From contig JAOUDT010000057.1 of assembly GCA_029859145.1 (NCBI GenBank), positions 1-7,201 on the forward strand: a DNA stretch of 7,201 nt, read 5' to 3'. The notes under the pieces were generated by a model, which saw only the letters and a program-made list of their open reading frames with translations, made no database searches and had not been told where the DNA came from. Numbering within the stretch: the stretch's first letter is position 1; each line of letters opens with the position of its first letter. Made by a program: the position numbers and the translations under genes. Shown one piece after another: positions 1 to 5,298 of the stretch. Source of the DNA: Dehalococcoidia bacterium. Its GTDB lineage: Bacteria > Chloroflexota > Dehalococcoidia > GIF9 > AB-539-J10.

Positions 1-1
1 G

Positions 2-1210
2 ACAAAAATGCTGGCCAGCCGGATAGAGGATGGCAAGCATCTTCTGGGACTTGAAGAGGAGTGGATTGCGGAGCACGGCGGTCGTCCTTCGGATATCGAT
101 TTGTTGTCGGTATTGGGGAAGCGCCTCAATCAGGCAGGGTCGCTGTTTGAGGCACTTTACCGGTATATTGGGCTTCCTGCTCACCTAACTATAGGGGAGA
201 AGGTATCGCACCCAAAGCTACGTGGCGCATTAGACGGCAGTATCGACCCGCAGTTATCTGGTGCTATAGGTGAAATCACTGGAGTAGACAAAACGAGAGT
301 TGAGAAGAGTATGATCGAATTGTCGCTGGATACCCGGCTGATACCTTGGCATATCGTGGAACAGGCAGGCCGGGAAGGTTCACTGGCGGAATTCGGAGAA
401 ATGCTTCAGTCACCGGAATTCCATGAGACACTGGAAGTGCATTCTTCAGAAATTGTCAGGCACTTTGAGCAAATAAGAGAAAGGGCACGACAGGCAGCCA
501 GCCAGATGACTCAAGCTAATTTGCGCCTCGTGATAAGCGTGGCCAAGCGACGTATTGGCTGGGGCGTGCCTCTCTCTGACCTCATCCAAGAAGGCAATGT
601 CGGGTTAATCCAGGCGGTGCATAAGTTCGACCATCGCAGGGGTTGTAGGTTCAGTACCTACGCTATTCCTTGGATCTTGCAGGCAATCAACAGGGCAGTC
701 GATGACCAGTCACGCATGGTGCGCTTGCCAGGACATGTGGTCGAGGAATTGACCAAGCTGTCACGGGTAAGACGAGACCTAGCGCAGAAGCTCGGCCGCC
801 AGCCGCTCGAGAAGGAACTAGCCTCTGAGACTGGGCTTCCGTCCAAAAAGATAGGATCCCTGATTAAGCTCAGTTCCAGTGGTTCCGTTTCTTTTGAGAC
901 ACCCGTAGGAGAAGATGGAGGCCAACTCGGTGATTTAATCGCAGACCAAGCGATTCCGCAGCCCGAGGAGCAGTCTGCTGCGAACCTGCTCAAGGAAGAA
1001 CTGGGCAAAACATTGGGTTGGCTGACACCCCGAGAACGACGCGTAATCGAGTTGAGGTTTGGCCTGGGTGATGAGTACAGTCGGACCCTGGCAGAGGTTG
1101 GCACAGAGCTAGGTCTCACAAAGGAGCGAATACGTCAGATTGAAAAAGAAGCGCTGGCCAAGCTGCGCCATCCGAGTCACAGTCGTGAGTTGATAGGGTA
1201 TCTGGGATGA
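2..1210 (+). CDS. RNA polymerase sigma factor, sigma-70 family (5' partial)
   Basis: This protein directs RNA polymerase to promoters. Numbering from the first in-window Met (base 8; 400 residues), region 2 starts at about 165 (QANLRLVISVAK), core-binding region 2.2 is at 189-208 (LSDLIQEGNVGL), regions 2.3/2.4 are at 212-240 (FSTYA at 215-219), region 3 runs about 241-315, and region 4 about 330-390 with the -35 helix LTKERIRQIEK. K372, E373, R376 and Q377 align with E. coli R584, E585, R588 and Q589. The frame is open to the window edge and no ribosome site precedes base 8. Residues 2-10 resemble the end of region 1.2 (LAxRIExG), so the true start and most of region 1.2 probably lie upstream. 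About 140 residues separate regions 1.2 and 2, an insert I recall from Dehalococcoidia factors. In region 2.3/2.4 the usual WWIRQAIT reads PWILQAIN, and Y425 is replaced by Cys. It is probably a paralogue rather than the primary sigma. The family call is secure; the promoter class is unknown. Confidence 0.93.
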   Translation, partial: TKMLASRIEDGKHLLGLEEEWIAEHGGRPSDIDLLSVLGKRLNQAGSLFEALYRYIGLPAHLTIGEKVSHPKLRGALDGSIDPQLSGAIGEITGVDKTRVEKSMIELSLDTRLIPWHIVEQAGREGSLAEFGEMLQSPEFHETLEVHSSEIVRHFEQIRERARQAASQMTQANLRLVISVAKRRIGWGVPLSDLIQEGNVGLIQAVHKFDHRRGCRFSTYAIPWILQAINRAVDDQSRMVRLPGHVVEELTKLSRVRRDLAQKLGRQPLEKELASETGLPSKKIGSLIKLSSSGSVSFETPVGEDGGQLGDLIADQAIPQPEEQSAANLLKEELGKTLGWLTPRERRVIELRFGLGDEYSRTLAEVGTELGLTKERIRQIEKEALAKLRHPSHSRELIGYLG

Positions 1211-1542
1211 CGACCTTTCAGGCTGTTTGATTTCAACTTTCTGTGCAAGTTTCGCAGCTTAGATGTCGCCCCTTTTTGGCTAGGAACAGATCGCCATCGC
1301 ACTAAGCCTGATTTATGTACTCACCTTTTGTGGTGACCTCAGGAAGCCGTGGCACAGAGATTTGACAGGCTAATGGACGCCGGTGCGCATCACTGTTTCA
1401 CTGCGGGTATAGCTATACTGAGGGCAAAGGCTACGCTCTGTGAAGAACGTAGCCTTTTCTTTGAATGGGTATATCGAACGGAGTTGAGTTTTTCGTTAGA
1501 CATGTTTGACTTGCTTCGTAACACTTGCGAGCTCGCATCGGA
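1211..1542. other. Intergenic region between convergent genes
   Basis: This is a 332-base stretch between the sigma factor and the convergent ABC permease. It holds a strong hairpin terminator (1426-1462) and two perfect 12-bp palindromes, GTATAGCTATAC at 1407-1418 and TGCGAGCTCGCA at 1526-1537. I recognise no tRNA, riboswitch or known small RNA in it. A 69-codon GTG-start frame (1349-1558) crosses the terminator stem and resembles no family I know, so it is not called a gene. Confidence 0.6.
1426..1462 (+). terminator. Rho-independent terminator, probably bidirectional
   Basis: AAAGGCTACG (1426-1435) pairs perfectly over 10 bp with CGTAGCCTTT (1448-1457) across a 12-base loop, and TCTTT follows on the plus strand. 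Read on the minus strand, the same stem ends in TTT and then GCCC, a weaker U-tract. It lies between a plus-strand gene ending at 1210 and a minus-strand operon ending at 1543, so it can serve both. The 216-base distance from the sigma stop leaves room for a 3' UTR or an unrecognised small RNA. Confidence 0.8.
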
Positions 1543-2310
1543 CTACTCCGCTTTGTAGCGAAACATCAGGGCCCCGAAGGTTATTCCGGCTGCGGCCCAG
1601 GCAAGCAATACCAAGAGACATGTCCGTAGATCGGACCAGACGTACCCCTGGAGAATCAGGTTGCGGACGCCGACGACGGCATAGTCGACCGGATTGAAAT
1701 GTCTCAGCGTATTCAACCATGCTGGCAGAAGCTGGGCTGGCATCATGGCTGATGAGAGAAACACCGAGGGCAAGGCAATGAAGTTAATCACAGCGATGAG
1801 CGGCTCCTGTCTCCTCAGGAGCAAAGCCAGACCGTTTGACAGAGCAGCCAGGCCGAGCCCAAGCAGTGAGATGATGACTATAGAAAGCAAGACGCCGGGA
1901 ACTCCAGTTGTTATCTTCACACCCATAATGACAGCAATGATAAATATTAGTAGCGCCTGAATAACCAGCATTACCATTGCTGATATCACTCGACCGATAA
2001 TGATTGACGGGCGTGTGACCGGGGTCGCCAGCATTTTTGAAAGTATGCCCATATCAATATCTTGGAGCATTCCCATTCCCGCCCAGGCCGAGCCGAAAAT
2101 AACGGTCATCACCACCACACCCGGCGCAAAAAACTGCAGATAGCTTACCGTTCCTAACTGAGGAAGCTGTGAGAGAGACTGGAAAATCTGGGTGAACAGA
2201 AGAAGCCATACTATAGGCTGAAAGAGACTCAAGAAGATCCAGACAGGCATTCTGAAGCGGGACCTGAGATCACGCATAGTCTGGTAGTAGACGTCAGATA
2301 ACATGTCCAT
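1543..2310 (-). CDS. ABC-2 type transporter permease (DrrB-like)
   Basis: This is the membrane subunit of an ABC exporter in the cytoplasmic membrane, 255 residues, a normal length for the ABC-2/DrrB family. Hydrophobic segments lie at about 22-42, 60-80, 106-129, 138-165, 170-190 and 229-250, giving six likely helices. The stretch FAPGVVVMTVIFGSAWAG (61-78) followed by ILSKMLATPVTRPSIIIGR (89-107) is the conserved ABC-2 core: PG, then the cytoplasmic coupling segment L.TPV.R. The ATG at 2310 is chosen because AGGAG sits 6 bases upstream, inside the last two codons of the ATPase gene. Only 2 bases separate the ATPase stop from this ATG, so translation is probably coupled. A second Met at codon 3 is less well placed. 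The substrate cannot be read from sequence; relatives export drugs, antibiotics or lipids. Confidence 0.93.
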   Translation of the reverse strand: MDMLSDVYYQTMRDLRSRFRMPVWIFLSLFQPIVWLLLFTQIFQSLSQLPQLGTVSYLQFFAPGVVVMTVIFGSAWAGMGMLQDIDMGILSKMLATPVTRPSIIIGRVISAMVMLVIQALLIFIIAVIMGVKITTGVPGVLLSIVIISLLGLGLAALSNGLALLLRRQEPLIAVINFIALPSVFLSSAMMPAQLLPAWLNTLRHFNPVDYAVVGVRNLILQGYVWSDLRTCLLVLLAWAAAGITFGALMFRYKAE

Positions 2311-2312
2311 CT

Positions 2313-3332
2313 TTATCTCCTTGACCGCCTGCGGGCGACTTCGGTATAGGTGGTAGGAGCCCCTTCTTGGGGACGTATGTTGCGGCCGGTATATTTCAGA
2401 AAAACGTCATCCAGAGATGGGCGAGAGACAGACAGAGTTTGGACCTCTATGCCCTCACTCGCAAGGATACGCATAATGTTCGGTGCCGCCGATTCGCCGT
2501 TTTGTACGTACACCGCCAGTGTGGTATCGGTTTCCTGCATACCGACTACGAACGGTTTGTTAGACAACACTGATTTGGTGCGCTGGAGAAACTCTTGGCA
2601 TTCTGCAGTCTTGACGGCACACGGAGAGAGAGTCACCACATCCCCACCTATGGATCTTTTCAGTTCTTCCGGTGTGCCACTTGTTATGATCTTGCCCATA
2701 TCTATTATGGCCAATCTATCGGCCAACTGGTCGGCCTCTTCCATGTAGTGGGTGGTCAGGAATATCGTAACATTCATAGACTTGGCCAGCTTACGAATAT
2801 AGTCCCAAATGCGGGCTCTGGTCTGTGGATCAAGGCCAACTGTGGGCTCGTCAAGGAATATGATTTTTGGCTGGTGGATGAGACCCATGGCAATGTCGAG
2901 ACGCTTGCGCATACCGCCAGAATAGCTGGATACCATCTTGTCTTCGTATCCGGTCAAATCCACCAGTTCAAATATCTCTTTGATCCTCTGTTTGATTGTC
3001 TTATTGTCGAGCCTATAGAAGTGACCGTAGAGCGTCAGGTTCTCTCTTCCTGTTGCATGTTCATCGACACCGACGTCTTGGGCGACGTAGCCGATATTCC
3101 TACGGACATCGGCTGGACTCGTTGACACATCGAATCCAGCAACCATGGCTGTGCCGGAAGTCGGCCTCAGAAGGGTGTTCAACATTTTGATGGTTGTAGT
3201 CTTGCCGGCACCGTTTGGACCGAGAAAGCCGAAGATTTCTCCTTCTCTTACTAGGAAATCGATTACATCGACAGCTTTGACACCACCGGGAAAGACCTTA
3301 GCTAAAGCGTTGGCCTGGATAATATTTGTGAT
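2313..3332 (-). CDS. ABC transporter ATP-binding protein (DrrA-like), AUC start proposed
   Basis: This is the ATPase partner of the downstream permease. Read from the proposed ATC codon at 3332-3330 it has 339 residues: Walker A GPNGAGKTT (38-46), Q-loop Q85, signature YSGGM (137-141), Walker B IIFLDEP with catalytic E162, D-loop GLDP (166-169), switch H195, and a DrrA-type C-terminal domain ending in RPSLDDVFLKYTGR. The first in-frame ATG (3185-3183) lies after Walker A and would give a dead 290-residue protein. From the in-frame TGA at 3338-3336 to that ATG there is no ATG, GTG, TTG or CTG. AGGAGG (3344-3339) stands 6 bases before ATC, and the resulting N-terminus (ITNIIQANAL) sits where homologues usually begin. 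The start is therefore an AUC codon, or a sequencing or real mutation of ATG. A leader ORF ends 3 bases upstream. Confidence 0.9.
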   Translation of the reverse strand: MTNIIQANALAKVFPGGVKAVDVIDFLVREGEIFGFLGPNGAGKTTTIKMLNTLLRPTSGTAMVAGFDVSTSPADVRRNIGYVAQDVGVDEHATGRENLTLYGHFYRLDNKTIKQRIKEIFELVDLTGYEDKMVSSYSGGMRKRLDIAMGLIHQPKIIFLDEPTVGLDPQTRARIWDYIRKLAKSMNVTIFLTTHYMEEADQLADRLAIIDMGKIITSGTPEELKRSIGGDVVTLSPCAVKTAECQEFLQRTKSVLSNKPFVVGMQETDTTLAVYVQNGESAAPNIMRILASEGIEVQTLSVSRPSLDDVFLKYTGRNIRPQEGAPTTYTEVARRRSRR

Positions 3333-3335
3333 AGT

Positions 3336-3377
3336 TCACCTCCTATTACCCCGGCGATCCGCTATCGACACTAACAT
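3336..3377 (-). CDS. 13-residue leader peptide upstream of the ABC ATPase
   Basis: The ATG at 3377-3375 has an ideal Shine-Dalgarno, AGGAGG at 3389-3384, 6 bases upstream. It reads 13 codons (MLVSIADRRGNRR) to a TGA at 3338-3336. Its last codons, AGG AGG TGA, are themselves the Shine-Dalgarno of the ATPase gene, whose proposed ATC start lies 3 bases further on in the same frame. Terminating ribosomes would therefore stop directly on the ATPase initiation site, which suits translational coupling or reinitiation. No attenuator hairpin or runs of one codon are visible. The alternative is that this is the true N-terminus of the ATPase, interrupted by a point mutation or a sequence error at the TGA. 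Confidence 0.4.
   Translation of the reverse strand: MLVSIADRRGNRR
3339..3344 (-). promoter_or_regulatory. Ribosome binding site deciding the ATPase start
   Basis: AGGAGG, continuing as AGGAGGTGA, is a full anti-16S match. It is 6 bases from ATC (3332-3330), 15 bases from an in-frame ATT, and over 150 bases from the first ATG. The spacing supports ATC as the start. Confidence 0.6.
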
Positions 3378-3383
3378 GCTTCA

Positions 3384-3407
3384 CCTCCTCACGAGAGGTC
3401 TATTTTA
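3384..3407 (-). promoter_or_regulatory. Possible -10 element and leader ribosome site of the ABC operon
   Basis: On the minus strand TAAAAT (3407-3402) matches five of six -10 bases, and transcription from it would begin about 20 bases before the leader ATG. No convincing -35 is seen at 16-18 bases; a GC-rich GGCCGGCC palindrome (3425-3432) occupies that zone, which could mean an activator or another sigma. ACCTC (3399-3395) can pair with GAGGT (3387-3383) of the leader Shine-Dalgarno and could mask it. All of this is weak inference. Confidence 0.25.
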
Positions 3408-3496
3408 CTGTCTCTCAGCAGGCGGGCCGGCCGGGATGCCCTAAACAACTTCGTATCTCGTTTTCCAATATTATTACAAGTATAGAGCTTTGTTGC

Positions 3497-3515
3497 TGAA
3501 AAAGTCATAAAATTG
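3497..3515 (+). repeat. Left terminal inverted repeat
   Basis: This 19-base sequence is an exact reverse complement of 3705-3723. It begins TGAAAAAGTC. Confidence 0.85.
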
Positions 3516-3704
3516 CAGGCAAAAATATTGCAAAACTATGAAATCATAGGCGCCTAATAGGGCTCGCTTTATTTGAACGGTTGACACCTGAAACAAGCAG
3601 TTATTGGCAACATGCATTCGGCGTAATATAGGCAATAAAAATAGGGAAAACTTCGGGTACTTCTGGTAGTTTGAAATGTCATAAGTTTGTAATCTTTTGA
3701 CGGC

Positions 3705-3723
3705 CAATTTTATGACTTTTTCA
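3705..3723 (-). repeat. Right terminal inverted repeat
   Basis: This 19-base sequence is an exact reverse complement of 3497-3515. The DUF1059 start codon lies 48 bases beyond it, so the element's right end may contribute to that gene's promoter region. Confidence 0.85.
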
Positions 3724-3771
3724 TGAGCAGCTAGCTAAGATTGAACTACCATAAAGTGAGGAGGGCAAGAA

Positions 3772-3957
3772 ATGGCATACACATTAGCGTGTCGAGATTC
3801 AGGAGTTGACTGTCCCTATGTAGCTCGGGGCGAAACGTTTGAGGAGATGTGGAAAAATGCCTCGAAGCATGTTAAGGAAGTGCATGGCTACACAGATAAA
3901 CAACTGAATGACCCAAAGCTTAAAGAAAAGATGAAGTCTCTAGTCAAAAAGACGTAA
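3772..3957 (+). CDS. DUF1059 domain small protein
   Basis: This is a 61-residue cytoplasmic protein of the DUF1059 family, whose function is unknown. The whole length is the domain: the N-terminal strand carries the family motif CRDxGxDCPY (C7, C14), then GETFEE leads into a helix with H33 and H38 (KHVKEVHGYT), and the tail is lysine-rich. The spacing C-x6-C-x18-H-x4-H looks like a small C2H2-type metal site, although the family is not formally described to me as zinc binding. The ATG has GAGGAGG 6-7 bases upstream, so the start is firm. It sits between the ABC exporter operon and a marR gene, both of which could be stress related, but nothing in the sequence proves a link. Confidence 0.9.
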   Translation: MAYTLACRDSGVDCPYVARGETFEEMWKNASKHVKEVHGYTDKQLNDPKLKEKMKSLVKKT

Positions 3958-4159
3958 GATATTCAGAGTTTTACCTAGGTTGCTCAATAATTCTGCACTT
4001 ATTGCTTGAGATATGTTTATGGTTATTCTGTCTAGGTCATATCAACGGCTGGGAGCAGGATCGACTAGTTTGGCTCACCTCGCTCTTCCTCTGAATATCG
4101 GATCGGCTTGGCCTGAGTGCCTCCTCACTTTTTGGGCAAATAAGAGGGCGGTGAGCAGG

Positions 4160-4188
4160 TTGCAGATGGAAAGCATTTTGGATAATAT
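4160..4188 (+). promoter_or_regulatory. Candidate promoter of the marR gene
   Basis: TTGCAG (4160-4165) and TAATAT (4183-4188) are separated by 17 bases, about 55 bases before the marR start codon. An overlapping TATACT (4188-4193) is an alternative -10 without a good -35. A loose dyad TTGG-15-CCAA (4178-4200) covers the -10 and could be an autoregulatory MarR operator, though its inner bases are poorly symmetric. Confidence 0.35.
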
Positions 4189-4242
4189 ATACTGTACCAA
4201 TGAGCAAAGTCCGAATGAAATAATCAAGGGAGGTTAGATATA

Positions 4243-4839
4243 ATGGCAGATGTTAGACCTTCACTGGCAGTTTTGAAATCGTGGCGCCAGGTGTACCAAA
4301 CCTATAATCTACTTAAGCAGTGCCAGGACCAAATATGTGGGGAGTACGGGCTTACCGTGGAACAGTACTCAGTGCTTGTGGTTTTGAACTACGCGGGCGG
4401 TTCTGCAAGGGTAACTGATATCGCCGAGTGGTTGGTACATAGCGCAAATAGCATCAGTATGATAGTCGACCGCATGGTCAAAGTTGGTCTGGTCAAAAGG
4501 ACAAGAGACAGGGTTGACCGCAGGGTAGTGTGGGTGACTCCCGCCAGTAAGGGGAATGCTGCTCTTAAGCAAGCACATTTGGCAGTTTTGAAGTTTGTCC
4601 GTAAAGTCTTCCAACCGCTATCAGCTGAGGACGAGAACACCTTTTCCGGTCTGCTCGGGACGTTGAAATACGAGATAATGAAGTATAGCAATCCCGAACT
4701 GGATATAAAGGAAGCGAAGAAAATAGATTCAAAGCAACTCGACAGTATTGTGAAATGGATGAGCGGAGAGCAGATTTCTGACGCCCCCAAAGCCAAAGGT
4801 CGGGCTGGTGCAAAGAGGAAGCCTGTACGACGAAGATAG
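4243..4839 (+). CDS. MarR family winged-helix transcriptional regulator
   Basis: This is a DNA-binding regulator, normally dimeric and often a repressor released by small phenolic ligands or oxidation. It has 198 residues. The N-terminal helix (8-33) and residues 115-148 should form the dimer interface. The winged helix spans about 36-105, with recognition helix SANSISMIVDRMVKVGLV (67-84) and wing RTRDRVDRRVVWVTPASKG (86-104), a typical MarR DxRDRR pattern. About 50 residues follow the usual end, finishing in a basic tail (KAKGRAGAKRKPVRRR, 183-198) that may add nonspecific DNA contact. The start is supported by GGGAGG 7-8 bases upstream. By analogy with MarR-exporter pairs it may control the DrrAB-type operon about 900 bases away, but no shared operator was established. 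The family call is secure; target and ligand are unknown. Confidence 0.92.
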   Translation: MADVRPSLAVLKSWRQVYQTYNLLKQCQDQICGEYGLTVEQYSVLVVLNYAGGSARVTDIAEWLVHSANSISMIVDRMVKVGLVKRTRDRVDRRVVWVTPASKGNAALKQAHLAVLKFVRKVFQPLSAEDENTFSGLLGTLKYEIMKYSNPELDIKEAKKIDSKQLDSIVKWMSGEQISDAPKAKGRAGAKRKPVRRR

Positions 4840-4863
4840 CTTAGTTCACCTATGCTAGCTGGT

Positions 4864-4953
4864 CTATAGCAGCTCCTGAGAGTCCGCAGTAATCTCTGTA
4901 GAACGGGATGTGCTCCGCGTTTCAACCGACGGGTGGAAAGCCTTGTCAATCAC
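4864..4953 (-). CDS. Possible small ORF, 29 residues
   Basis: On the minus strand a GTG (4953-4951) is preceded by AGGAGG at 6 bases and opens a 29-residue reading frame (begins MIDKAFHPSVET, ends TADSQELL). It is hydrophilic and rich in Ser and Thr, with no membrane segment and no family that I recognise. It converges on marR. The ribosome site is the only positive evidence and could be chance, because the frame itself stays open further upstream. Confidence 0.22.
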   Translation of the reverse strand: MIDKAFHPSVETRSTSRSTEITADSQELL

Positions 4954-5188
4954 GAAAGACCTCCTAGATTTTTGCCGGTGTAGCAAAGTCAGCTTGAGGC
5001 AACGATAATCAGGCATAGTACAGAAAATGGTAGTTTGCGTAATTAGGTGACAATCCGGGCAAGGGTTGCGCGAGCTGAACAAAACCGATAAATATTCAAT
5101 TTCATCAGACTGCACAATAGTCAGTAACGTTAGGTAGTTCGTCCGCGGGGTGTGCGGTGAGGTAACATTCCAGGCTAGCGTAGAAGCC

Positions 5189-5231
5189 TTGGCAGGAACG
5201 GCCTAACAGCCCTCGCTTGAGGTTCCGCCAA
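5189..5231. repeat. Imperfect inverted repeat
   Basis: TTGGCAGGAAC (5189-5199) pairs with GTTCCGCCAA (5222-5231): ten base pairs with one bulged A and a 22-base loop that can fold a small GGC/GCC stem. There is no U-tract, so it is not a standard terminator. It could be part of an RNA leader, a protein site or an old repeat. Confidence 0.4.
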
Positions 5232-5258
5232 CCAAGCCAGCGCAAGAATCGTAGTATC

Positions 5259-5288
5259 TGGACTTTTGGGGCGATTTAATATTATCAT
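5259..5288 (+). promoter_or_regulatory. Candidate promoter of the HLHHW membrane protein gene
   Basis: TATCAT (5283-5288) matches five of six -10 bases in an AT-rich stretch, with TGGACT (5259-5264) 18 bases upstream as a weak -35. Transcription would start only a few bases before the ATG at 5299, giving a very short leader. TAATAT (5277-5282) is an alternative -10. Confidence 0.25.
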
Positions 5289-5298
5289 ATGGGGCAGA

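Larger units (their letters stand above)
3497..3723. mobile_element. MITE-like element with terminal inverted repeats (no transposase)
   Basis: The left end TGAAAAAGTCATAAAATTG (3497-3515) is repeated exactly, in inverse orientation, at 3705-3723 (19 of 19 bases). The similarity continues inward less perfectly, to about 3545 on the left and 3672 on the right, giving arms near 50 bp. Each arm carries an inner degenerate copy of the same motif: TGAAATGTCATAAGTTTG at 3672-3689 on the plus strand, and CAAAACTATGAAATCA near 3531-3546 on the opposite strand. The 227-bp body is clearly more AT-rich than its flanks and has no credible gene. No clear target-site duplication is visible (flanks GTTGC and TGAGC). 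It could be a non-autonomous transposon, an IS remnant or a large intergenic RNA hairpin. Confidence 0.55.
3378..3771. other. Divergent intergenic region
   Basis: This is a 394-base region between the ABC operon leader and the DUF1059 gene. It contains the ABC operon control region (about 3378-3496), an AT-rich 227-bp element with terminal inverted repeats (3497-3723), and the DUF1059 ribosome site GAGGAGG shortly before 3772. A 77-codon TTG-start frame on the minus strand (3707-3474) lies across the inverted-repeat element and resembles no known family. Confidence 0.6.
4840..5298. other. Long intergenic region after marR
   Basis: This 459-base stretch has no well-supported gene. It contains a 29-codon minus-strand ORF with a good ribosome site (4953-4864), an imperfect inverted repeat at 5189-5231, and an AT-rich candidate promoter just before the membrane-protein gene. 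No terminator with a U-tract is seen after marR; TGCTA/TAGCA (4853-4871) is only a 5-bp stem. No tRNA, rRNA or known riboswitch is recognised. Confidence 0.55.

Noticed and set aside
1362..1390. TTGACA as a promoter for a small RNA ending at the terminator
   Set aside because: The bases at the -10 position are GCGCAT, not a plausible -10.
1349..1558. 69-codon GTG-start plus-strand ORF
   Set aside because: It runs through the strong terminator hairpin and into the end of the permease gene, and matches no family I know.
2595..3125. 176-codon ORF opposite the ABC ATPase
   Set aside because: It is antisense to a clearly conserved ATPase with intact motifs; an open-frame shadow.
3336..3338. UGA recoding (stop read as an amino acid) joining leader and ATPase
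   Set aside because: The sigma gene ends at a normal TGA, and a second Shine-Dalgarno at this exact spot favours separate initiation; a sequence error remains possible.
3581..3609. Perfect TTGACA as a promoter -35
   Set aside because: No acceptable -10 hexamer lies 16-18 bases downstream (TTGGCA at 17).
3474..3707. 77-codon minus-strand ORF
   Set aside because: It lies across the inverted-repeat element, starts with TTG with no clear ribosome site, and its amino acid makeup reflects AT-rich noncoding sequence.
3697..3725. TTGACG as -35 of the DUF1059 gene
   Set aside because: The corresponding -10 position reads TTCATG; too weak to call.
3976..4011. Inverted repeat after DUF1059 as a terminator
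   Set aside because: Pairing is interrupted by bulges (CAATAA/TTATTG core only) and no U-tract follows.
4013..4237. 74-codon plus-strand ORF before marR
   Set aside because: Weak ribosome site, no recognisable features, and it covers the likely marR promoter and ribosome site.
4389..4949. 186-codon minus-strand ORF opposite marR
   Set aside because: Antisense shadow of the conserved MarR winged helix; no ribosome site or family resemblance.
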